Source of the DNA: Cytophagaceae bacterium UBA7467 | GTDB taxonomy: Bacteria > Bacteroidota > Bacteroidia > Cytophagales > Spirosomataceae | Direction of reading: 5' to 3' | Assembly (NCBI GenBank): GCA_002479785.1 | Contig: DLPD01000020.1 | Coordinates: 933-9,982 of the forward strand | Length of the DNA: 9,050 nt | Shown here: one piece after another, positions 1 to 5,256 of the stretch | Position numbering within the stretch: position 1 is the first letter of the stretch | How the letters are laid out: the number at the start of each line of letters is the position of its first letter | Translations under genes and position numbers: made by a program | The notes under the pieces: model-generated | What the model was told of the DNA's origin: nothing | The model's database searches: none | The model's input: the letters and a program-made list of their open reading frames with translations, nothing else

Positions 1-49
1 GCGATTTAGTCAATGCTTCGCATTTTAGTCGTCACTGCGTGACCTAATC
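1..49 (+). repeat. Left hairpin array, 19-nt period, truncated by window edge
   Basis: Two complete 13-nt hairpins lie at 12-24 (A-ATGC, loop TTC, GCAT-T) and 31-43 (G-TCAC, loop TGC, GTGA-C). The 3' half of a third is at 1-5 (GCGAT). They are separated by 6-nt linkers TTAGTC (6-11, 25-30) and a degenerate CTAATC (44-49). Linkers start every 19 nt (6, 25, 44). All ten visible base pairs of the two complete stems are Watson-Crick although their sequences differ. The array has the same design as 171-289 in the opposite orientation, so it reads TTAGTC on the plus strand. It evidently continues beyond position 1. Its function is unknown to me, and no protein-coding potential is visible. Confidence 0.85.
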
Positions 50-112
50 TCAGATGCGTATATCTTATAAATTGTAAAAAAACCTCGAGGTAATTAGGGC
101 ACTTTCCAGGTA

Positions 113-129
113 TTGACAGAATCTGTCAA
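113..129. repeat. Perfect 8-bp inverted repeat around one central base
   Basis: TTGACAGA - A - TCTGTCAA is a perfect dyad with 8-bp arms at 113-120 and 122-129. A one-base centre is too small for a good RNA hairpin, so it looks more like a dimeric protein-binding site than a terminator. It sits midway between the two hairpin arrays, with no gene start near it inside the window. No regulator can be named from the sequence. Confidence 0.55.
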
Positions 130-133
130 GATG

Positions 134-168
134 CTCAAAGAGCAAAGTTCAAAGTCTAAGTCCAAAAG
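134..168 (-). repeat. Degenerate heptamer repeat (GACTTTG-like on the minus strand)
   Basis: On the plus strand CTCAAAG, AGCAAAG and TTCAAAG follow each other exactly (134-140, 141-147, 148-154). Two imperfect copies, TCTAAG and TCCAAAAG, then run directly into the first GACTAA linker of the right hairpin array. The copies are short and degenerate, so this may be a decayed microsatellite. Its direct abutment to the array is the reason to record it. Confidence 0.45.
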
Positions 169-170
169 TC

Positions 171-289
171 GACTAAACGGCAACGCCGTGACTAAATCGC
201 GAAGCGATGACTAAACGACGCAGTCGTGACTAGGCCGCAACGCGGCGACTAAACGACGCAGTCGTGACTAGGCCCGCAGGGCCGCTAAA
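171..289 (-). repeat. Right hairpin array: six covarying 13-nt hairpins, 19-nt period
   Basis: The six hairpins lie at 177-189, 196-208, 215-227, 234-246, 253-265 and 271-283. The plus-strand linkers GACTAA/GACTAG start at 171, 190, 209, 228, 247 and 266, exactly 19 nt apart; the last unit is one base short. Read on the minus strand, the 4-nt stem cores and loops are GCCC/TGC, CGAC/TGC, CCGC/GTT, CGAC/TGC, TCGC/TTC and CGGC/GTT. Each core is extended by an outer A-T or G-C pair, so all 30 base pairs are Watson-Crick. The loop is always closed by C-G. The final linker (284-289) has lost one base and overlaps the rsmG stop codon. There is no U-tract after any hairpin, so these are not ordinary intrinsic terminators. 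Function unknown. Confidence 0.9.
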
Positions 290-911
290 CCGGTACATGC
301 ACTAACTTCTTCGTCTCGAAAAAGTCCTCCTTGAAGTTTTTAGAGAGATGATACACCTTGTGCTTGCGGCCAAACTCCTGTAATTCCTCCTGCAAGTCAC
401 CTCCTTTAAGGCACAGCAATCCATTTTTCACATCGTGGTAGCTGTTCAAGCTAATCTTATCCTTTACCCAACCGAAGAAAGGCAAAAGACGCGTCACAGC
501 ACGAGATACGACAAACTCAAATTCGCCTTCGACGTCCTCGGCGCGACCGTGAGTGGCTTGGACGTTTTTCAAGCCTAAGGCTTCTGCGACACCTTGAACG
601 ACTTTGATCTTCTTGCCGATGCTATCGACTAAATGAAAGTTGACTTCCGGAAATAAGATAGCCAAAGGGATGCCGGGGAATCCGCCGCCGGTGCCTACGT
701 CTAGAATTTCGGTGCCGGGTTTGAAATCGACGAATTTGGCGATGGCTAAGGAGTGTAAGACGTGGTGCAGCATCAAATTATCAATGTCTTTGCGGGAAAT
801 GACATTGATTTTCTCATTCCATTCCGAGTATAAGGGGAACAACTGCTCGAATTGGGCTAATTGTTGGTCGGTGATGAAAGGAAAATACTGTTTGATGATG
901 GCTGCTTTCAT
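285..911 (-). CDS. rsmG: 16S rRNA (guanine-N7) methyltransferase RsmG (GidB)
   Basis: This 208-aa protein is the usual length for RsmG, which methylates N7 of G527 (E. coli numbering) in 16S rRNA using S-adenosylmethionine; loss in other bacteria gives low-level streptomycin resistance. The SAM-binding motif LDVGTGGGFPGIP is at residues 70-82, with the acidic ribose contact in HLVDS around D96. Other family signatures are WNEKINVISRKD (31-42), the HH pair at 49-50, GRAED (122-126) and VSRAV (135-139). The ATG lies 1 bp after the stop of the secreted TPR gene, so it is probably translated from the rng transcript. The C-terminus (ETKKLVHVPV) looks complete. The TAG stop at 285-287 lies in the last linker of the hairpin array, so array and gene are directly joined. 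Confidence 0.96.
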   Translation of the reverse strand: MKAAIIKQYFPFITDQQLAQFEQLFPLYSEWNEKINVISRKDIDNLMLHHVLHSLAIAKFVDFKPGTEILDVGTGGGFPGIPLAILFPEVNFHLVDSIGKKIKVVQGVAEALGLKNVQATHGRAEDVEGEFEFVVSRAVTRLLPFFGWVKDKISLNSYHDVKNGLLCLKGGDLQEELQEFGRKHKVYHLSKNFKEDFFETKKLVHVPV

Positions 912-912
912 G

Positions 913-2145
913 TTATCGTTTTTTGCGTCTGGCTTTCTTGGATTCAGAAAGCAGTTTTTTGGCCTCGGTGTGTTGAGGCGATTTTTTTTCGGCGTGCTCG
1001 AGCACTTCTTTGCAGAAGTCGACGGCTTCGTCGTAATGTTGCTGTTGGTAGGAGATGCGGGCTAGACCTAAAACAGAGGCCCAATAATACCCGGAATCCG
1101 TGGCGTCGGTCTCCTTCGTGAAGGCCATGCACTGCTTGAAATAACGCATCGCTTCCGCGTGATCGCGGTTCAAATACAAGGCATAATAGCCTAAAATATA
1201 GCTAGCATAGCGACCTGAGGTAGCTTCGTAACCGATTTGATGTATCTCTATGCGACGCAAGATTTCCTTACAAAGCGAGGTGGCTTCCTGAATATTTCCG
1301 TTCATATAGGCTGAACGGGCATAGGCACGGTGGAAATAGGGATTGTCCGGAAAGGTTTCGGAAGTGTATTTGGCCATTCCATAAGCCTTCTCGTTCATAT
1401 TTTCGATACCGTAAATCTGCAAAAGGAAATAGCGGGCTTCCGTTCGAGTGTAGAAAGCTTGGTAGCTAACCTTTTCTAGTTGAGCAATTCCTTGGGATTT
1501 GTCTGCCTTCGGGAAAAGCCACAAGACGGGGCGCAAAAGGGGAAAGTTTTGCTTGATGAAGAAGTAATAGTAGTTATACAGACCATCGCCGAACATCAAT
1601 TCCGGGCTGAAATCAGCAAAATTGCGGGAATATTCGAGGTATTTGAGGGCGTTTTTGGCGGCCAACGTGGCGCGGGTCCAGTGCTTGCGCTCTGCGTGCA
1701 GGCGGCCTTTGAAGGCGTAGGCGGCGGCCATGAAAAAGGCGGCTTCTGGGTTTTCAGTTTCGTCGTAGATCTTTTCGGCCTTTTCGATACTTTGGTCCAT
1801 ATATTCGATCAAACGATCGTCATAGACTTCATTCTTCGTATTAGGCACGATTTTCCACCATTGCATCAGGCCTAAAAGAAAATCAGGCAGCGGGTGCTGG
1901 GGGTATTTGATCTTTAAATAATTGAATTCACGTTCAGCTTCCGGGAAATGGAAGTTATACATCTGGTTGATGGCCACGGTGGCCTCCGTCTGAACTTCGG
2001 TGGTGAGCAACAGCATTCCTTTGGAACGCTCCTTCTCTGCCTCATCCGCCTTCTTCCACCATTGGGCATTCGAGTTAAATGCGGGTAGAAGAAGGCCGAA
2101 AAAGAAGGCTACAATACTAAGATGATATCTCAATTTGATCTCCAT
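913..2145 (-). CDS. Secreted tetratricopeptide-repeat protein of unknown function
   Basis: I do not recognise a named family. The 410-aa product starts with a clear Sec signal peptide: MEIKLR, a hydrophobic stretch at about residues 10-24, then a likely signal peptidase I site after SNA (residue 27). There is no lipobox cysteine, so the mature protein is predicted to be periplasmic. The rest is helical and TPR-like, rich in Tyr, Phe and Ala, with repeat-like helices near 60-95, 125-165, 225-265, 268-300, 310-345 and 350-405. It ends in a very basic tail (SKKARRKKR). The ATG at 2145 lies 29 bp inside the 3' end of rng, and this start is kept because it gives the full signal peptide. The overlap upstream and the 1-bp gap to rsmG downstream point to translational coupling. 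A periplasmic protein between two RNA-modifying enzymes suggests an operon of convenience rather than a shared pathway. Confidence 0.88.
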   Translation of the reverse strand: MEIKLRYHLSIVAFFFGLLLPAFNSNAQWWKKADEAEKERSKGMLLLTTEVQTEATVAINQMYNFHFPEAEREFNYLKIKYPQHPLPDFLLGLMQWWKIVPNTKNEVYDDRLIEYMDQSIEKAEKIYDETENPEAAFFMAAAYAFKGRLHAERKHWTRATLAAKNALKYLEYSRNFADFSPELMFGDGLYNYYYFFIKQNFPLLRPVLWLFPKADKSQGIAQLEKVSYQAFYTRTEARYFLLQIYGIENMNEKAYGMAKYTSETFPDNPYFHRAYARSAYMNGNIQEATSLCKEILRRIEIHQIGYEATSGRYASYILGYYALYLNRDHAEAMRYFKQCMAFTKETDATDSGYYWASVLGLARISYQQQHYDEAVDFCKEVLEHAEKKSPQHTEAKKLLSESKKARRKKR

Positions 2146-3673
2146 TTTGGTTTAAGAATTTAAATTCTGTAATGCCAAATGAGGAATCTTCCATGATCGT
2201 AATCCAGGTCTTGTACTTCAAGAACCAGTTCATGCGAATAGAAGGGAAACCTTTCGTGAAATAAGCGCTCAAGAAGGGATGTACCAAAATGGTCAATTTC
2301 TTCTCGTTTTGCTTTGTCACTAAGTGTTCCAAATGCTGTTCAACAATGTCAGAGACCGCGATACTCGCCGTGATACTCCCTGTTCCTCCGCAGCTTGGGC
2401 ACGTTTCGTGCGTGGCTACGTTCATCTCAGGACGAACACGCTGGCGGGTAATTTGCATCAAGCCAAACTTCGTTAAGGGCAAAATGGTGTACTTCGAACG
2501 ATCCCCGCGCATTTCATCGCGCATGATGTCCTGAATTAACTTGCGGTTATCCGCCTTCTTCATATCAATGAAGTCGATCACGATAATACCGCCCATATCG
2601 CGTAAACGCAATTGGCGAGCTACTTCTTTCGCCGCTTCTCGGTTCACACTTAATGCCGTTGCTTCCTGATCTTCTTCTGAATTCGACTTATTTCCCGAAT
2701 TCACGTCAATCACGTGCAAAGCTTCCGTGTGTTCCACGATTAAATAACCTCCACCAGGCAAAGAAACCGAACGGCCAAAAAGCATTTTCAATTGCTTTTC
2801 AATGCCTAATTGCTCGAATAACTTGGTTTTGCTTTGGTGTAGCTTAACAATCTTCTCCTTTTCAGGAGCCACATTGTGTACATAGCCTTTTGCCTCATTG
2901 TACAATTCTGGTGTATCAACGATGACATTATCAAAATCATTGTTCAACAAGTCACGTAACATCGAAGTGGCACGGCTCATTTCTCCAATAATGCGGTCCC
3001 CAGCTTTGGCATCCACTAATTTCGCTAAACCGTCCTCCCATTTCGCAATGGAATCTTTCAGGTCACGCTCCATTTCTTCCACGGCTTTGCCTTCCGCCAC
3101 GGTACGCACGATCACTCCGTAATTCTTAGGCTTAATCGAGCTCATCAGCTTTTGCAAGCGATTGCGTTCCGCCTTAGACGTGATCTTTTTCGAGATATTC
3201 ACGCCATTCGCGAAAGGAACTAAAACGAGGAAACGACCCGCAATGGAAATATCGCAAGATAAACGAGGGCCTTTCGTGGAAATAGGCTCTTTAACGACTT
3301 GAACTAAAGCTAAATGTCCTTTTTGAACCGCTTTCTCGATCTTACCTAATTTGTCAATTTCGGGCTCAAGCTTGAAGTTCTCTAAACGAATAACTTTGTT
3401 TTTCTTCGTCATCACCTCCCGCGTAAACTTCTGCAGGGTAGGCAAATTAGGTCCTAGGTCATGGTAATGCAAGAATGCATCCTTTTCATAACCGATGTCA
3501 ATAAAAGCGGCATTCAGTCCTGAAACTAATTTCTTTACTGTACCGAGGTAAATATCCCCTACAGAGAATTGAGGTTCCGACTGTTCAATGTGGTACTCTA
3601 CGATCCTTTTGTCTTGCAAAAGGGCGATTCGATCCCCCTTGGGAGTCGAATTAATGATTAATTCATTGCTCAC
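2117..3673 (-). CDS. rng: Ribonuclease G (RNase E/G family endoribonuclease)
   Basis: RNase E/G enzymes cut single-stranded, A/U-rich RNA and mature rRNA and mRNA in the cytoplasm. The 518 aa cover only the catalytic part, without the long degradosome scaffold of E. coli RNase E, which favours RNase G. An S1 domain spans about residues 36-128 and carries a Lys/Glu-rich insert (about 78-118). The two metal-binding aspartates are D323 in VIDVNSGN and D367 in IIVIDFIDM. The Zn-link is C425-P-S-C428. The start is a GTG at 3671-3673; an in-frame TAA lies two codons upstream, so no longer protein is possible, and the N-terminus SNELIINST is family-like. The gene heads the unit rng - TPR - rsmG. A terminator and a short leader with a 14-bp palindrome precede it, which would fit its own promoter. 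Confidence 0.95.
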   Translation of the reverse strand: MSNELIINSTPKGDRIALLQDKRIVEYHIEQSEPQFSVGDIYLGTVKKLVSGLNAAFIDIGYEKDAFLHYHDLGPNLPTLQKFTREVMTKKNKVIRLENFKLEPEIDKLGKIEKAVQKGHLALVQVVKEPISTKGPRLSCDISIAGRFLVLVPFANGVNISKKITSKAERNRLQKLMSSIKPKNYGVIVRTVAEGKAVEEMERDLKDSIAKWEDGLAKLVDAKAGDRIIGEMSRATSMLRDLLNNDFDNVIVDTPELYNEAKGYVHNVAPEKEKIVKLHQSKTKLFEQLGIEKQLKMLFGRSVSLPGGGYLIVEHTEALHVIDVNSGNKSNSEEDQEATALSVNREAAKEVARQLRLRDMGGIIVIDFIDMKKADNRKLIQDIMRDEMRGDRSKYTILPLTKFGLMQITRQRVRPEMNVATHETCPSCGGTGSITASIAVSDIVEQHLEHLVTKQNEKKLTILVHPFLSAYFTKGFPSIRMNWFLKYKTWITIMEDSSFGITEFKFLNQNGDQIEISS

Positions 3674-3698
3674 AATTTATGTCAAGAAGAAGGGTACA

Positions 3699-3712
3699 AG
3701 GCCTTAAGGCCT
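3699..3712. repeat. 14-bp perfect palindrome in the rng leader
   Basis: AGGCCTTAAGGCCT is a perfect palindrome 26 bp upstream of the rng GTG. In RNA it can fold as a 5-bp AGGCC/GGCCU stem with a UUAA loop. It lies between a possible -7 box (3721-3728) and the start codon. It could be an operator or a leader hairpin. E. coli RNase E controls its own mRNA through its 5' leader, but transfer of that idea here is inference. Confidence 0.5.
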
Positions 3713-3720
3713 ATATAGTC

Positions 3721-3728
3721 TAAATATA
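3721..3728 (-). promoter_or_regulatory. Possible -7 box for the rng operon
   Basis: On the minus strand TATATTTA matches 7 of 8 positions of the Bacteroidota -7 consensus TAnnTTTG. A TTTG lies at 3744-3747, but only 15 nt away, shorter than the usual spacing of about 19-20. Its position, between the preceding terminator and the rng start, is right for a promoter. Weak call in an A/T-rich stretch. Confidence 0.3.
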
Positions 3729-3744
3729 CAGGAAATTAAACACC

Positions 3745-3774
3745 AAAAACAGGCCATTTCGAAAAATGCCTGTT
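3745..3774 (-). terminator. Intrinsic terminator after the 29-aa basic protein gene
   Basis: Read on the minus strand, AACAGGCATT pairs with AATGGCCTGTT (one bulged base) around a short loop and is followed by a run of five T including the stem end. It lies 51 bp beyond the TAG of the small basic gene and upstream of rng. It should separate the HU - TPR - small-protein transcript from the rng operon. The T-run is short, so termination may be partial. Confidence 0.6.
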
Positions 3775-3824
3775 CCTGGGTTACCTAAATACAAATTCCA
3801 AAAGGGAAAATGGATTTATGAAGA

Positions 3825-3914
3825 CTATTTCTTCTTGTGACGATTCTTGCGAAGACGCTTCTTTCTTTTGTGAGTAGAGATCTTGTGACGTTTTCTTTTT
3901 TTACCGCAAGGCAT
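3825..3914 (-). CDS. 29-aa COX24/AURKAIP1-type basic protein, likely ribosomal (mS38/bS22-like)
   Basis: The product is 29 aa, begins MPCGKKRKRHKIST and ends KNRHKKK; 19 of 29 residues are Lys, Arg or His. The core KKRKRHK-x3-HKRKKRLRKNRHK matches what I know as the COX24/AURKAIP1 C-terminal family. Its mitochondrial member is the small-subunit protein mS38 and its actinobacterial relative is bS22, which sit in rRNA near the decoding region. A ribosomal role here is inference from family. The frame is open exactly from ATG (3912-3914) to TAG (3825-3827), and the conserved MPCGKKRKRHK start supports it strongly. It lies 49 bp after the TPR gene and is followed by a terminator. Because of its size it is easily missed by gene finders. 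Confidence 0.9.
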   Translation of the reverse strand: MPCGKKRKRHKISTHKRKKRLRKNRHKKK

Positions 3915-3963
3915 AATGTTAAGAATTAATGTGTTAAATACTTTACGAGATTGACTTTCAACC

Positions 3964-4809
3964 TCAATGCTCCTGCATTTCTGCAAGCAACTCTTTCGCG
4001 GCCTTCTGCTCCTGCGCGTCCTTAGATTGCTCTAAAACACGCTTCAGAACCTTCTGAGCCTCTTCTTTTTTATCTAACTGGGCTAAACAAAAACCGAGAT
4101 TTAACGCGGCTTTGTGGTTATTCGGCTCCAGCTTCAATATCTGGGTGAATCGTTCTTGGCCTTTGCCAAACTGATTCGATTTAATCGATAATATCCCTAA
4201 ATTAAACAGCGCCGGCACAAACGTGGGCTCTTGTTCAATCACCTCGCGAAGCAGGGTAATGCCCTTCATCGGAGTGGGTGTATCTACGTAAGTCATCGCC
4301 ATGTTCGATTTCACCAGCAAGTTGTTCGGGTCGATGGCCAACGCCTTCGAGAAGTACAATCTCGCTTTTTCGCCCATTTTACCGCCCTTCTGTGCATTCA
4401 AAGCATAGGTTTGTGCTTCGAAATACAGCTGACCGGCCCGCAAAACGTTCGTCAAACTGGGATGCTGATCCGCATAATTCGCCGCGTAAACCGCAGCAGA
4501 ATCATAATGACTCGCATTCATAAAAGCGCGCATCAAATTCTCTAAAGCTTTCACCTGAGAGGCATCTGTCTTCGCAGCGGCAAAGGTCGACTTCAAGGCT
4601 GAAATCTCTTTTAGCTGCGCCGGAGTCAAAGGAGCAGCATGCTCTTCTTTCTCTGCGACTTTTTCTGTCTTTTCGCTACCCGCGTCTCGGTTAGCTCCCC
4701 CCGAAGGAGTATTTTGTGTCTTTCCCGCCACATTACCTTTCGGTAATTGAAACAATAGGGCAGTTATCCCTAGGCCTACCAGAAGAATGATCAAAAGGTT
4801 TTTTTTCAT
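3964..4809 (-). CDS. Membrane-anchored tetratricopeptide-repeat protein
   Basis: The 281 aa begin with MKKN and a single hydrophobic segment (residues 4-20), probably an uncleaved inner-membrane anchor, since no clear cleavage site or lipobox follows. Residues 25-60 are a low-complexity, Lys/Glu-rich linker. From about 68 onward the protein is helical, with TPR units near 121-160 (containing a Gly/Lys insert), 161-194, 197-230 (FNLGILSIKSNQFGKGQERF) and 231-264 (AALNLGFCLAQLDKKEEAQKVL). TPR domains bind proteins; the partner is unknown. The ATG at 4809 lies 28 bp after the HU stop with no terminator between them, so it is probably cotranscribed with HU. On the transcript, GAGGUUGA and UCAAUCUC can form a hairpin over the TGA stop (3947-3965). 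Topology predicts a periplasmic domain. Confidence 0.88.
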   Translation of the reverse strand: MKKNLLIILLVGLGITALLFQLPKGNVAGKTQNTPSGGANRDAGSEKTEKVAEKEEHAAPLTPAQLKEISALKSTFAAAKTDASQVKALENLMRAFMNASHYDSAAVYAANYADQHPSLTNVLRAGQLYFEAQTYALNAQKGGKMGEKARLYFSKALAIDPNNLLVKSNMAMTYVDTPTPMKGITLLREVIEQEPTFVPALFNLGILSIKSNQFGKGQERFTQILKLEPNNHKAALNLGFCLAQLDKKEEAQKVLKRVLEQSKDAQEQKAAKELLAEMQEH

Positions 4810-4837
4810 TTTTCTAGACCCTTTTTAGCTCTAAAGC

Positions 4838-5131
4838 CTATTTAGTGGGGTCAGTACTCGTTTTTACTTGCTCAACAAACACTTTCGCTGGCTTAAAGCT
4901 AGGCACATAATGTGCATCGATCGTGATCGCTGTATTCTTTGAAATGTTGCGAGCAATCTTCTGCGCGCGTTTTTTGTTGATGAAGCTACCAAAACCACGA
5001 ACATAAATATTCTCTTGGTTTGCTAGGTTGTTTTTAACTACTTCGAAAAATGACTCTAACGTTTCCGATACATCTTTCTTATCAATCCCTGTTTTGCTGG
5101 CAATCTCAGCAATTACATCTGCCTTAGTCAC
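4838..5131 (-). CDS. HU/IHF-family DNA-binding protein
   Basis: The 97-aa protein has the HU/IHF layout: two N-terminal helices (residues 3-40), the turn VRGFGSF (44-50), the beta arm (about 52-75) and the closing PSFKPAKVF (77-85). It binds and bends DNA non-specifically as a dimer and compacts the nucleoid. At the arm tip, where classical HU has RNP with the intercalating proline, this protein has RNI (61-63) in IARNISKNTAIT. As I recall, this form is common among Bacteroidota HU proteins next to mutY. Start: GTG at 5129-5131, giving MTKADVI; an in-frame TAA lies four codons upstream. It is divergent from mutY, with a likely promoter at 5194-5201. The C-terminal STDPTK tail is short. Confidence 0.95.
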   Translation of the reverse strand: MTKADVIAEIASKTGIDKKDVSETLESFFEVVKNNLANQENIYVRGFGSFINKKRAQKIARNISKNTAITIDAHYVPSFKPAKVFVEQVKTSTDPTK

Positions 5132-5193
5132 GTTTTTAATTTATTAAATGATGATTCTTAGGTAATTACAATTTCCCTTCCGTAAAAGGGACA

Positions 5194-5201
5194 CAAAAGT
5201 A
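5194..5201 (-). promoter_or_regulatory. Likely -7 box for the HU gene
   Basis: TACTTTTG on the minus strand is a full match to the Bacteroidota -7 consensus TAnnTTTG. It lies 62 bp upstream of the HU GTG and would give a leader of roughly 55 nt. No clear TTTG -33 element is seen at the expected distance. The leader starts next to a small hairpin, TCCCTT/AAGGGA (5174-5179 with 5186-5191). Confidence 0.5.
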
Positions 5202-5256
5202 ACGTTTTTCTCCCAATTCTCTAAAAAATCTTTCGATTTCGGGCTGATTTTTTTCG

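Larger units (their letters stand above)
50..170. other. Gene-free spacer between the two inverted hairpin arrays
   Basis: No convincing ORF or RNA gene is seen here. The segment is A/T-rich, unlike the G/C-rich hairpins around it. It contains a 10-bp palindrome ACCTCGAGGT at 82-91, a 17-bp inverted repeat at 113-129, and a degenerate 7-nt repeat at 134-168. It lies downstream of rsmG, and possibly downstream of an unseen plus-strand gene to the left, so it may be the space between two convergent 3' ends. That is inference, because the left gene is outside the window. Confidence 0.6.

Noticed and set aside
82..91. ACCTCGAGGT palindrome followed by a T-run on the minus strand as a terminator
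   Set aside because: Only a 3-bp stem with a 4-nt loop can form in RNA, too weak to call.
171..290. CRISPR array
   Set aside because: The constant part is only 6 nt and the variable parts are 13-nt palindromes, far from 23-40 nt repeats with unique spacers. No cas gene is in the window.
171..290. Set of intrinsic terminators for rsmG
   Set aside because: The stems are strong for their length, but no hairpin is followed by a T-run on the minus strand. Some effect on transcript ends remains possible.
1..290. Integron attC sites or classical REP elements
   Set aside because: No attC core sites (GTTRRRY type) or long imperfect palindromes of the right size are seen. The units do not carry the GTAG/GGAG tetranucleotide of enterobacterial REP, although a distant REP-like system is not excluded.
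640..1121. Plus-strand open frames over rsmG and the secreted TPR gene
   Set aside because: They lie fully on the opposite strand of well-supported genes and show no recognisable domains or plausible starts. The same holds for the other antisense frames in rng, mutY, ssb and gldE.
3915..3963. Separate promoter for the 29-aa basic protein gene
   Set aside because: The stretch is A/T-rich but no TAnnTTTG match is present. Expression by readthrough from the TPR gene is equally likely.
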